From: Leucothrix pacifica
GTDB lineage: Bacteria > Pseudomonadota > Gammaproteobacteria > Thiotrichales > Thiotrichaceae
DNA length: 44,896 nucleotides
NCBI RefSeq assembly: GCF_003172875.1
Contig: NZ_QGKM01000009.1
Location: 1 to 44,896 of the forward strand
Direction of reading: 5' to 3'
Below, piece by piece: positions 14,157 through 23,330 of this stretch. The translations under genes and the position numbers were made by a program. How positions within the stretch are numbered: the first letter of the stretch is position 1; each line of letters begins with the position of its first letter. The notes under the pieces are model-generated. The model ran no database searches. It had not been told where the DNA came from and saw only the letters and a program-made list of their open reading frames with translations.

Positions 14157-17084
14157 ATGATTCCACGCCGTATTTTTCTTTTTTTTCTGACGGGGCTGCT
14201 GCTCACGCTTTTCACTGTGTCACCAAGCTTTGCTGCACCAGACCCTATGCCTATTTTAACGCTGGAGCCAGGTAGGCATGTTGCTCAAATACAACGTATG
14301 GCGGTAGACCGTCCAGAACGTTATGCGGTGACAGCATCTGATGATAAAACGCTACGGGTGTGGGATATTCGTAATCAGGGGAAGTTACTGCGGACTATTC
14401 GACCGCCTATTGGTAAAGGAAATGAGGGTAAGCTATATGCTGTGGCGATATCACCGGATGGGGAGGTGATTGCAGCGGGTGGGTGGACAGCGGATGACAG
14501 TTTCTATCTTTTTAAGCGCAGCAATGGTCATATGATACGGCGGATTCGTGGTTTGCCCAATGTAATTAATGATTTGGTATTTTCATATGATGGACGCAAG
14601 TTGGCTGTGGCTTTGGGAGGCAGTAATGGTATTCGTGTGTTTGACTCTGCAACGGGGCGGGCGCTATCAAGCGATACTCAATACTCTGGAATAAGTTTGA
14701 GCGTTGACTTTGACAAGCAAGGTCGCTTGGTGAGTGCCAGTTATGATGGTGTTATTCGTTTATATGATCCCTCATTTCGCTTGCTTAAGCGCTATCGCGC
14801 ACAGGGAGGAAATCGACCATATTCGGCGCGCTTTTCACCTGATGGTAGAAAAATAGCAGTTGGGTTTGAAAATAGCACCCAGGTAGAGGTGTTAGCAGCG
14901 CATGATTTATCACCTCTGCCATCACCAAATACCTCAGGAATCAGTAAGGGCTCCTTGGGTACTATTGCTTGGTCCAATAATGGCCGTTGGATATATGCGG
15001 GAGGCACTTATACAAATGGACGTGGTATTCCCGTGCTGATGTTACCACAGGCAGGTGGCCAGCGACGTGTGATTAAGGCTTCTGATAGTTCGATTAGAGC
15101 AATTCACCCGATGCGAGATGGCGGTGTGTTATACGCTAGTGGCGATCCAACCATAGGTCGCTTAAATGCAGCGGGTCAAACCCTTTGGCGTCGCACTTCA
15201 GGCAAGTTGGATTTAAGAGGCTATCAAGCGCGCCGAAATTTTAAACTGAGCGCCGATGGTAGTCGTGTTTGGTTTCATTATGAGCACGAACGTGAACCTA
15301 ATGGTCAAATTATTAAAGGAACGGTTGGCAGGGACCTGAATACCCAAACACTCTTTAAATCGGCTTCTCCGGATATGCAAATCCCCCGTCTGCAGGCTAA
15401 CGGGCTACAGATTCGTAATTGGGAGAATGAAACCAATCCCACACTCAATGGCCGAGCACTCAACTTGAAGCAATATGAAACATCCCGCTCACTGGCAATT
15501 GCACCGGGCAATCGAGGTTTTGCTCTAGGTGCCAGTTGGTACTTACGTTATTTCGAAGCCAATGGTCAGCAACGTTGGCAAGAGCCAGTTTCGCTAGCTT
15601 GGGCTGTCAACGTCAGCCAAAGCGGTCGCTGGGTCGTTGCGGCGCTTGGTGATGGTGCGATTCGTTGGTATGAAGCAAATACGGGTAATGAGCGGTTAGC
15701 GTTTTATTTGCATCCTGATCAAAAGCGCTGGATCGCTTGGACGCCTGATGGCTTCTATTCAGCCTCCTCTGAGAATGCAGAGCGCCTGATGGGATATCAC
15801 TTAAATAATGGCGCGGACAAAGAAGCGCAGTTTGTGCGGGTGGATCAACTTAAGAAGGTGTATGCGCGGAAGGATTTGGTGGCGCGAGCCTTACAGCCTG
15901 ATTATCCTCGGGTTGCTCAGCAGACTTTACAACACGCAGGCGACGTTAGACGGCTGTTACGTGCGGATCGATTACCGCCCACAATCACCATTACTGGATC
16001 ACGTAATAATCAGTTTAATCAGCAAGGTGAACACTTCGCGCTACCGTTTGAAATAAAAAACCGCGGGGGTGGTATTGGTCGTGTTGAATATCGAATAGCC
16101 GGTAAAGTGTATGATGATCCTGCTTCTCGTGGAACGGGGGCGCACTCAGCAGGTGGGCGCGGTATCGTGCGTAAAAAACGCTCTTTCACGTTACCGCATG
16201 GACGAACTGTTATGGAAGTAGTCGCTTATGACGCGCGCAATAAAGTCGCTTCCGAGCCGGTGAAGGTTGTTATCAATATGAACAACCCGGTTCGTAAGCG
16301 CCCATCTCTGTACGTGCTTAGTATTGGTGTGACGGATTATGATGATGACAGTCTAGATCTTCGATACGCAGCCAGTGATGCCAAAGCCTTTGCAGAAACA
16401 CTGGAGCAACATACAGGGCCAGCGATATACCAGCAAATTCATACTACATTACTTCAGGATAGGGATGTAAATCTGCATCGTATTCGCCAAGAGTTAACCC
16501 GCTTAGCAACAGTAGTACAACCTCAAGATGTATTCGTGCTTTACCTAGCAGGTCATGGGAAGTCTTTGGATGGTCGTTATCACTTCCTCCCTCAAAACTT
16601 GCGTTTCACTGGTAATCAGGCAATACGTCAGCATGGCTTGAGTGATGAAAAGCTTAGAGATTGGTTAACGCCGATTAAAGCGCGTAAGAACTTGATGGTG
16701 CTGGATACTTGTAATGCTGGAAAGTCGATACAGCAGTTGGCGATGGCGCGAGGGATTCTTGAGGATAAAGTGGCTATTGCTAATTTAATGGATTCTACAG
16801 GCTTTGCAGTATTGGCAGCTAGTACGGCCAAACAGCAAGCTTTTGCAGGTATTGTCGATCACAATACGAATCGAGGTAATGGCTTGTTTACTTATGTCTT
16901 GCTTGATGGATTACGAGGCTCCGCTGATAAGCAAAGGGTTGATCGTAGAGTCTCTATCCGTGAGCTTCGGGCACACATTGACAGTGAATTACCACGTTTA
17001 TCACAGTTGAAGTGGGGCTTTAAGCAAGTACCTATGTCGCAAGTGACCGGCGATGATTTTATCGTTTCACGACGCCTTCAATAG
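14157..17084 (+). CDS. Secreted WD40-repeat caspase-family (C14) peptidase
   Basis: The protein has 975 aa from the ATG at 14157; a TTG at 14127 is unlikely because the ATG begins an ideal signal peptide (MIPRRIFLFFLTGLLL...SFA-AP). Residues about 30-555 form WD40-type blades, e.g. TASDDKTLRVWDIRNQGKL, and close with the WIAWTPDGFYSAS motif common in caspase-WD proteins. A linker with an Ig-like strand set (about 590-710) precedes the peptidase domain (about 720-975). That domain carries the catalytic dyad His800 (YLAGHGKS) and Cys852 (LDTCNAG). Caspase-family enzymes cleave after basic or acidic residues in cell-death or regulatory proteolysis. The signal peptide predicts a periplasmic location. 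Only six bases separate it from the TIR gene, so the two are almost certainly an operon. Confidence 0.92.
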   Translation: MIPRRIFLFFLTGLLLTLFTVSPSFAAPDPMPILTLEPGRHVAQIQRMAVDRPERYAVTASDDKTLRVWDIRNQGKLLRTIRPPIGKGNEGKLYAVAISPDGEVIAAGGWTADDSFYLFKRSNGHMIRRIRGLPNVINDLVFSYDGRKLAVALGGSNGIRVFDSATGRALSSDTQYSGISLSVDFDKQGRLVSASYDGVIRLYDPSFRLLKRYRAQGGNRPYSARFSPDGRKIAVGFENSTQVEVLAAHDLSPLPSPNTSGISKGSLGTIAWSNNGRWIYAGGTYTNGRGIPVLMLPQAGGQRRVIKASDSSIRAIHPMRDGGVLYASGDPTIGRLNAAGQTLWRRTSGKLDLRGYQARRNFKLSADGSRVWFHYEHEREPNGQIIKGTVGRDLNTQTLFKSASPDMQIPRLQANGLQIRNWENETNPTLNGRALNLKQYETSRSLAIAPGNRGFALGASWYLRYFEANGQQRWQEPVSLAWAVNVSQSGRWVVAALGDGAIRWYEANTGNERLAFYLHPDQKRWIAWTPDGFYSASSENAERLMGYHLNNGADKEAQFVRVDQLKKVYARKDLVARALQPDYPRVAQQTLQHAGDVRRLLRADRLPPTITITGSRNNQFNQQGEHFALPFEIKNRGGGIGRVEYRIAGKVYDDPASRGTGAHSAGGRGIVRKKRSFTLPHGRTVMEVVAYDARNKVASEPVKVVINMNNPVRKRPSLYVLSIGVTDYDDDSLDLRYAASDAKAFAETLEQHTGPAIYQQIHTTLLQDRDVNLHRIRQELTRLATVVQPQDVFVLYLAGHGKSLDGRYHFLPQNLRFTGNQAIRQHGLSDEKLRDWLTPIKARKNLMVLDTCNAGKSIQQLAMARGILEDKVAIANLMDSTGFAVLAASTAKQQAFAGIVDHNTNRGNGLFTYVLLDGLRGSADKQRVDRRVSIRELRAHIDSELPRLSQLKWGFKQVPMSQVTGDDFIVSRRLQ

Positions 17085-17090
17085 TTTGCT

Positions 17091-18689
17091 ATGACAATGA
17101 CAAATCAAACTGGTAAGGCGACAGCCCCACTGAAGGTCTTTTGTTCTTACTCTCATAGGGACGAAGAGGCGCTAGACACATTACGTAAGCATCTTAGTTC
17201 GTTGCGCTTGTCAGGCTTAATAGAAGACTGGCACGACCGGAACATTCCTGCGGGCGGTGACTGGGACGCTGAAATTCGTAGTAGTTTAGATGCTGCGGAC
17301 CTAATTTTATTACTGATTTCAGCCGACTTCCTACACTCCGAATACTGTATGCAGAAGGAAACAGCCCGTGCACTTCAATGGCATCATGCGGGTAAGGCAA
17401 CAGTGATTCCGGTTTTTCTGAGGGAGTGTGTAATCGCTGGGTTACCTTTTGAAGGGATTCAGGGGACGCCTCGTGACGTGAGGTGGATTAACCAGCAACC
17501 GTTTACCGATAAGGCTTGGACTGAGGTAACCCAAGCAGTTGAGGCGGCAGGCTTGCGGCGTTTGGGCGTCAGTCGTTGGCCTGTTAAAGCACCTCAAGAG
17601 GATGCTTGGTCAATACCTATCACAGATACTCAAACGCCACCCATACAGCCGGCATTTGGTGGTGCTACCTCAATGGGGCAAACCTTACCACATGCGCAAT
17701 CCGGTCATGCTTATGTGGCGGTTGATGAAAGTGGAAACACTCGTTTTATTCGTTCTGGTTTAATAGCCCTCATCGGTTTGATTAGTGTTCTTGCCTTAGC
17801 GTGGTTTATTTGGAATGAGTGGCTTAATGAGGAGTCGGCACCTGACACAGTTGAAGTAGAAACTATTGCGACGCCAGAAAATAATACGAAATTAAAAGTT
17901 GCGAAAAGCTATTTAGAACAGGGCGAGTATAAAAAAGCTCAGTCTGTCTGCCAGTCAGCACCAGAATCACCATTCAGGAAAGAATGCCTTGGAATAACGG
18001 GATTGGCATTTCAAGACGTTAGTGATAAGCAAGTGTATTTAGCGGAAGTTGAAGCAGTTAACTCCGCATTCTCTGAAGCGCTGTTGGGTGAGTTCAATTT
18101 GGCAGAGTTTGATGGGGAAAATAATCACGGCACTTTAGCGCAGGCTGAGCAGCACTTTGCTAAGGCGCTGCAACAGAATGCGGCTTTGGCTTCTGTCTAT
18201 TTTGGTAGAGGCCAAATTCAGCACTTTACTGGCAATGCGGAAGCTGCTCTGCCGCTTTACCAACAAGCACTTGATATAGCCCCAAGTAATGGGCGCTATG
18301 CGCTAAACCGCGCCACGGCGACCGCAGATGCAGGACAACTTAAGTCAGCAGAGAAGTTACTGCGAGAGGTTCTATCGGTTAATGGTGAGGTGCTACTTGC
18401 ACATGCTGAGCTGGTTGAGGTTCTGGCTAATCAATCAAAGCCAATCGAGGCTCAGAAAGAAGCAAGTGCTCTGCAAGTATTGCTTATGCAACGCGGTCAG
18501 CAAGTGATTTGTCAGCCAGTGAATATGGCGGAGTGGGTGGTTTTTCAGGGTGGTTTACCGACGTTTCTCTCAAGTTGGGCTGACGCTGGAACACACAGCT
18601 GGAGCGAAAAAGGCATGTATCTGAATTATATTATTGGATTAGCGGGTGTGCCTCTGATTGAGCTACCCACTGTTGATTGTGGTGCATAG
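17091..18689 (+). CDS. TIR-domain / transmembrane / TPR protein
   Basis: The 532-aa protein begins with a TIR domain (about 12-155): KVFCSYSHRDEEALDTLRKHL, then IEDWHDRNIPAGGDW, then the putative catalytic Glu90 in SEYCMQKETARAL. A linker follows, then one membrane helix (about 222-241, GLIALIGLISVLALAWFIW). Arg residues precede it and acidic residues follow, predicting N-terminus in and C-terminus out. The remaining 290 residues hold TPR-like helical repeats (e.g. AEAALPLYQQALDIAPSNGRYALNRA) and paired cysteines that suit the periplasm. Bacterial TIR domains are typically NADases or produce cyclic ADP-ribose signals. Start could be Met1 or Met3. It pairs with the secreted caspase just upstream. 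Confidence 0.9.
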   Translation: MTMTNQTGKATAPLKVFCSYSHRDEEALDTLRKHLSSLRLSGLIEDWHDRNIPAGGDWDAEIRSSLDAADLILLLISADFLHSEYCMQKETARALQWHHAGKATVIPVFLRECVIAGLPFEGIQGTPRDVRWINQQPFTDKAWTEVTQAVEAAGLRRLGVSRWPVKAPQEDAWSIPITDTQTPPIQPAFGGATSMGQTLPHAQSGHAYVAVDESGNTRFIRSGLIALIGLISVLALAWFIWNEWLNEESAPDTVEVETIATPENNTKLKVAKSYLEQGEYKKAQSVCQSAPESPFRKECLGITGLAFQDVSDKQVYLAEVEAVNSAFSEALLGEFNLAEFDGENNHGTLAQAEQHFAKALQQNAALASVYFGRGQIQHFTGNAEAALPLYQQALDIAPSNGRYALNRATATADAGQLKSAEKLLREVLSVNGEVLLAHAELVEVLANQSKPIEAQKEASALQVLLMQRGQQVICQPVNMAEWVVFQGGLPTFLSSWADAGTHSWSEKGMYLNYIIGLAGVPLIELPTVDCGA

Positions 18690-18726
18690 AGTTATCAATT
18701 GGTAGTGTTTGTTTTTTGGTGTGGCA

Positions 18727-19860
18727 CTATGCCGAAGGCGGCACCAAAACAAATTTTCCAACATGTGCTTTTTTCTCGAATTCCTGCTGAGCCAGCGCGA
18801 TGTCTTTCAGCTCGAACGTCTGCGCCACCAGTGGTTTGATTTCACCACGCTCGATATAGCCTATCAGGTTGGGAAACACCGGCTCATCCCACGAAGTACA
18901 GCCGATTAATCGCAAATCTTTGAGGTAAAAGTCACGCGCATCCAGTGTCACCATTGGCCCGGCAATTGCACCGGATGAAGCATAGCGACCGCCTCTGGAA
19001 AGTAGCTTCATCATTGCGCCAAAGTTGTCTCCCGCGACATTATCAATCACCACATCCACAGAGGATTCACCCAGTGCTTCGATCAAATCAGCATTACGGG
19101 AAATCACCTGATCTGCCCCCAGTGCTTTGACCGCGTCGAGCTTGCTGTCACCAGCCACGGCAATCACCGTTGCACCTCGACGCTTGACCAGTTGTACAAG
19201 TGCCGAACCAACCCCACCAGATGCGCCGGTAACTAACACTCGATCATTTGCCGTGACTTCACAACGGTGAACCATGTTTTCTGCCGTGCCATAAGCACAG
19301 GGGATGGTCGCTAGCTCCACGTCACTCCAGTCGCTATCAACAACAAATACTTCGCTGGCAGGTACCCTCACGTATTGGGCAAATGCACCGTCAAAGTCAG
19401 ACGCCATCCAGATATTTTCCAGAGAATCATAACCGATGAGGCGCATGCAGGAACGCACCAGCACGCGCTTGCCAATGCTCAGGTGGTTCACATCATCGGT
19501 GTACTCCACCACTTCACCGCAGCAGTCGGTGCCTTGGATAAACGGGAAAGGTGTTTTTTCATTCCAGCCACCATCGGCTAGGGTTTCCTTTTCATCGCTG
19601 CCGGAAAGTGCTTCGGTACTGTCAGTGACTGAGGAGGAATACCAGCCCAGTCGCGTATTGATTTCCGTGTTATTAACACCCGCACCCAGTACCTTGAGCA
19701 AGACTTCGCCAGACCTAAGGGTAGGCACTGGCACGTCGCGATACTCCAGTTTGTCGTAACCGCCATTGCCGGTCGTGATAATCGCTTTCATGGTGGCACG
19801 ACTGGGGTCGGCCTCGAAGCGATTGGGGGCAGTATCCAGCAGATAACTCAGATCGGTCAT
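18727..19860 (-). CDS. Zinc-type alcohol dehydrogenase / quinone oxidoreductase family protein (MDR)
   Basis: This 377-aa medium-chain dehydrogenase/reductase has a GroES-like N-terminal domain (YRDVPVPTLRSGEVLLKVLGAGVNNTEI) and a Rossmann domain with VLVTGASGGVGSALVQLVKRRGATVIAV, the A/G-S-G-G-V-G cofactor motif. The FIQGTDCCGEVVE segment corresponds to the region after the catalytic zone. A 23-residue N-terminal extension precedes MKAIITTG. It is retained because AAGGAAT lies just before the ATG at 19860. It is in the same operon as the HIBADH-type gene, 28 bp upstream. Substrate is not determined. Confidence 0.85.
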   Translation of the reverse strand: MTDLSYLLDTAPNRFEADPSRATMKAIITTGNGGYDKLEYRDVPVPTLRSGEVLLKVLGAGVNNTEINTRLGWYSSSVTDSTEALSGSDEKETLADGGWNEKTPFPFIQGTDCCGEVVEYTDDVNHLSIGKRVLVRSCMRLIGYDSLENIWMASDFDGAFAQYVRVPASEVFVVDSDWSDVELATIPCAYGTAENMVHRCEVTANDRVLVTGASGGVGSALVQLVKRRGATVIAVAGDSKLDAVKALGADQVISRNADLIEALGESSVDVVIDNVAGDNFGAMMKLLSRGGRYASSGAIAGPMVTLDARDFYLKDLRLIGCTSWDEPVFPNLIGYIERGEIKPLVAQTFELKDIALAQQEFEKKAHVGKFVLVPPSA

Positions 19861-19888
19861 GATTTTGATTCCTTTTACAGATGCATTG

Positions 19889-20851
19889 TTAGCGACTTAA
19901 GCCTGTCGGGATGACTTCATAACCCGGCTCTTCCGGCTCATCATCAGTCATTTCAGCGGGGAAGCCCGGTGCACGAATATCCAGTCCGGTAGCTTCTTCT
20001 AAACGTTTGATAATATTCGGAGAAAGTTCGCGTTCACCAAAACGTGCGATGCCATCTTTAAAGATATCGATCATTAGCGGGGAGATTTCCAGTGGGACAT
20101 TATGACGATCGGCGATTTCCTGAAACAGGCCAATATCTTTAAGCACTAAGTCCATCGTGAAGCTGATATCACGTGAGCCGTTGAGAATCACCTGCGACTC
20201 GGTTTCATGAACAAAAGAGGTGCCTGAGGAAATTTTCATGGCTTCATAAGCCGTATTCATATCCATGCCTGCTGCTTTTGCAGTGACCAGTGCTTCACAG
20301 CAGGTGAGCAAATTAGCCGTCGCCAGATAGTTGGTAAGTACTTTTAGCGTAGAAGCGGTGCCCAACTCGCCAGTGTGTAATACGCGACGGCCTAAGGTGG
20401 TCAGCAGCGGTAAAATGCGTTCGAATGTCGGGCGGTCACAACCGGCAAAAATCGAGATATTACCCGTGTCAGCACGATGACAGCCACCAGAGACCGGGCA
20501 TTCCACCGCAGAGCCACCGGCTGCATTCACCATAGCGCCTAAGCGTTTGATTTCTTCGGCATCGGTGGTGGACATTTCCATCCAGATTTTGCCTTCGCTG
20601 ACCCCATTAATAAGGCCGTTTTCACCTTCGACCACGGCAGCGCAGGCAGCCGGAGAGGGCAGACAAGTGACCACCGCTTCACAATCTCGCATCAATTGTT
20701 CGGGCGTTTCACCGGCCGTTGCGCCGCGCTCGACAAAGCTCTGCATCAAGTCTTCATTTAAATCCAGCACAGTGACATCGTGCCCGTTACGTACCAAACT
20801 TCCCGCCAGCTTGCCGCCGACATTGCCCAGACCAATAAATCCTACTTTCAT
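19889..20851 (-). CDS. 3-hydroxyisobutyrate dehydrogenase-family NAD(P)-dependent oxidoreductase
   Basis: The 320-aa beta-hydroxyacid dehydrogenase starts MKVGFIGLGNVGGKLAGSLV, a Rossmann GLGNVG motif. It then has the substrate-binding Ser-Gly-Gly at 121-123 (CPVSGGCHRADTG), catalytic Lys170 and Asn174 in STLKVLTNYLATAN, and a helical C-terminal dimerisation domain. Acidic Asp30 after the second strand suggests NAD rather than NADP. The family includes 3-hydroxyisobutyrate and tartronate semialdehyde reductases; this member's substrate is open. It lies between an MFS transporter and an MDR dehydrogenase on the same strand, which suggests a small carboxylate catabolic cluster. Confidence 0.87.
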   Translation of the reverse strand: MKVGFIGLGNVGGKLAGSLVRNGHDVTVLDLNEDLMQSFVERGATAGETPEQLMRDCEAVVTCLPSPAACAAVVEGENGLINGVSEGKIWMEMSTTDAEEIKRLGAMVNAAGGSAVECPVSGGCHRADTGNISIFAGCDRPTFERILPLLTTLGRRVLHTGELGTASTLKVLTNYLATANLLTCCEALVTAKAAGMDMNTAYEAMKISSGTSFVHETESQVILNGSRDISFTMDLVLKDIGLFQEIADRHNVPLEISPLMIDIFKDGIARFGERELSPNIIKRLEEATGLDIRAPGFPAEMTDDEPEEPGYEVIPTGLSR

Positions 20852-20939
20852 TGCCGCACCTCAGTGATTGATATCCGTTTCTGCGATAGTAATTGAAGCG
20901 TGCAAAACAACACAGTGTTTTTCGTTTAAGTCTTGGCGA

Positions 20940-22142
20940 TTATTTCATGCTGCTTTGGGGCGGTGGAATTTGCAGCATGAGCAGGCTGCCGATTAAGCCC
21001 ACTGTTAAGAAATAAGCACTTGCCCAGCGCCAATCTCCCGCGACCCAATCGATTAAATGACCGAACAGGATTGGGCCAAAGAATTGCCCTGTTGCTGCCC
21101 CCTGAAATACAAATCCCACCATTAAACTGACCTGTGCCGGCGTGCTGACATAGCGGGGAATGGTCGCGAATACAGTGCCGGGAACTAAACCTGCGATCAG
21201 CATAAAACCAAGGGTACAAGCAATTTGTCCCCACAATGGCATACCCTCAATAAAGACACAGGCCATCAACACCGTGGCGGGAGCAAAAGAGTAGAACATT
21301 AGCTTTTTAGCGGGAATACCCGCTGCGACTAACCAGCCACTAGCGACATTTCCGATGATATGGCTGAGGATAATTCCCACCATCCAGTAGGATGTGATGG
21401 TGGTTGGGACCTGTGCTGTTTCCAGCCAGAAAATGGGCGTAAAGCTAACCACCACAATAAACAGGCAGGCAAAAGTGAAAAAGCTGGTGGCGATGAAAAA
21501 TGTGGCACGGTTGAATAGCGGTCGAATTAACTTGCTGACCGGTGTTTCATTGGGCGGCAGTCGATTTCGGTGAGGCCAGAAACTGACTGCCATAACTAGC
21601 AACCAAAGGATCACAAAGCCTGCCGCAAAGTGCCAGACACTGTGCCAGCTTTTGAGTTGAATTAGGGTGGGGGAAATCAATAGCATCAGACTAATGCCAG
21701 CCGGTAACCAAGTCGACCATAGCGCCATGGCTACCGGTCGGTGGCGTGGTTCGGTGACTGATGTGATCAGGGCAGGCGCTGACACCGCAATCCCAACAAA
21801 ACCAATGGCTTCGAGCAAACGAAAGCCCAATAAACTTGCATAGCTGTCGGCTAAACTACTGCCAATTGCGCCTAGTCCCAGCAATGTTAAGGCAGTCACA
21901 GTAACGCGATATGCGCCGTATTTCATGCACACTACTGCCATGAGTAATCCAAAGAACATCGCGAGGATGCTTAGGCTGGAGACAATCCATCCGCTTTGAC
22001 CCAGCGTGAGGCTCAGCTCACTTTGAATCAGTGGCAGAGTAGGGGCGACTTTGCCAACATTGAAGGCGGTTGCATATCCGGCAATCACGACAATCATGAC
22101 CAGTAGCCAGGCAGTTTGACGGGTGGGGCTGGATTGTGTCAT
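20940..22142 (-). CDS. MFS transporter (major facilitator superfamily)
   Basis: The 400-aa protein has twelve predicted membrane helices in two six-helix halves. The first helices contain the expected GYATAFNVGKVAPTLPLIQSEL and a loop 2-3 region (VVCMKYGAYRV) where the usual G-x-x-x-D-R-x-G-R-R is degenerate. It resembles the cyanate/nitrate-type or drug MFS branches without a decisive signature. The dehydrogenase pair follows 88 bp downstream on the same strand, so it may import or export their substrate. It is divergent from the pilY1 relic. Confidence 0.85.
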   Translation of the reverse strand: MTQSSPTRQTAWLLVMIVVIAGYATAFNVGKVAPTLPLIQSELSLTLGQSGWIVSSLSILAMFFGLLMAVVCMKYGAYRVTVTALTLLGLGAIGSSLADSYASLLGFRLLEAIGFVGIAVSAPALITSVTEPRHRPVAMALWSTWLPAGISLMLLISPTLIQLKSWHSVWHFAAGFVILWLLVMAVSFWPHRNRLPPNETPVSKLIRPLFNRATFFIATSFFTFACLFIVVVSFTPIFWLETAQVPTTITSYWMVGIILSHIIGNVASGWLVAAGIPAKKLMFYSFAPATVLMACVFIEGMPLWGQIACTLGFMLIAGLVPGTVFATIPRYVSTPAQVSLMVGFVFQGAATGQFFGPILFGHLIDWVAGDWRWASAYFLTVGLIGSLLMLQIPPPQSSMK

Positions 22143-22379
22143 CTCAGAGTTACTCGGTTGGCTAAGTCGGCTATCAGAACGGTCGGATTATCTTGGTGTA
22201 TAAGAACACAATGGGCCGCTTAATTCACTGTTTATAAGGTGCTAAATTATTGAACAAAGAGGTGCGCCTGAGATTCATGTTGCGCTCATGAAGGGTGTTA
22301 TATCATCGCGAGAGCATGTGGTTGAAAGTCAGCGTAACGAGAGAAAAAATGAATAATTATAATAAAAAAACAATCCTTT

Positions 22380-22838
22380 GTGGGCTTGCTAGCGGGTCTG
22401 TTTATTTTCCTTTGTTCCTTGTCCGTTATGGCTGAAGATATTGAGATCTTTGCTGACGAAGTTCCACCGGCAAAACCGAATATCCTGATGGTGTTAGATC
22501 ATTCAGGTAGTATGAACATGACAATATCGGGCAGCTCACAAACTCGCTTGGATGGTTTGCGATCTGCCTTTAATACGATTATGGCTGATGAGGATTTTAA
22601 AGGCGTCAAAGTGGGGCTTATGGGGTTCAGTAATGGGAACACAGTCCCATTTCCTCACGGCGTATCGTTTCCGGTGTCTGATATAGACGACCCGGCAAGT
22701 CCAATTATGCTGTCGAACCTTATCCCCTACTCCCCGGTAAGTACAAATTCTGTAGGGTATTTCACACTAGCCGATGATGTATTGCCCGACCCAGTTGCAG
22801 GAGAACGCGTGCGTGAATTCTTGCCACGTATATTATAA
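22380..22838 (+). CDS. pilY1 fragment 1: signal peptide and start of vWA domain
   Basis: This open piece (152 aa from a GTG) has a signal peptide (MGLLAGLFIFLCSLSVMA), then PPAKPNILMVLDHSGSM with the MIDAS Asp-x-Ser-x-Ser. No ATG is in frame upstream before a stop, so the natural start is likely the ATG at 22349 with one base fewer in the A7 run. It ends at an abnormal stop after REFLPRIL. Confidence 0.6.
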   Translation: MGLLAGLFIFLCSLSVMAEDIEIFADEVPPAKPNILMVLDHSGSMNMTISGSSQTRLDGLRSAFNTIMADEDFKGVKVGLMGFSNGNTVPFPHGVSFPVSDIDDPASPIMLSNLIPYSPVSTNSVGYFTLADDVLPDPVAGERVREFLPRIL

Positions 22839-22867
22839 GTGGTTGGAATGCCTGGGGATCAACACCT

Positions 22868-23230
22868 ATGGTAGATGCCTATTATGAAGCTGCGCTTTAT
22901 TTTCGGGGTGATAAACCTAAGTGGGGGCTGGCTACACCTGAACAAAACCATGCAGCCCACCCATCAACATATAAAGGATCTTCAGAGGGTACTATCACTG
23001 AAGTGCTGACCGGTGGAACGCGGACTTGTGATGCGCCTGATTGTGGTATCAATTGCACACCCATCACACAAACTGGTCTGTGTAATGTCGGAGAAACCAG
23101 CTGTGGCTTGGGCACTAACTGCGTCTCGTCAACAGAAACATGGACTTCCCAATGTTCTCTAGGGAGTGAAGTTGACTGTCTGGCTTCTGATCCGCGCTTC
23201 ACAAGTTGTGTAGTATCAGGGGGCGAGTAG
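22868..23230 (+). CDS. pilY1 fragment 2: vWA continuation and Cys-rich insert
   Basis: This 120-aa piece continues PilY1 with MVDAYYEAALYFRGDKPKWG, then a cysteine-rich region (CDAPDCGINC, CNVGETSCGLGTNC). It ends at a TAG caused by the G5 run at 23219-23223; in the next frame the text continues SSCSTSCISGVYHPETGAC. It has no translation start of its own that looks used. Confidence 0.55.
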   Translation: MVDAYYEAALYFRGDKPKWGLATPEQNHAAHPSTYKGSSEGTITEVLTGGTRTCDAPDCGINCTPITQTGLCNVGETSCGLGTNCVSSTETWTSQCSLGSEVDCLASDPRFTSCVVSGGE

Positions 23231-23330
23231 CTGTTCAACCAGCTGTATTAGCGGTGTTTACCACCCTGAAACCGGGGCGTGTATTTCAGATGCTTCAAAC
23301 AGTTTTACGATTAAAACACACGCTCCGAAC

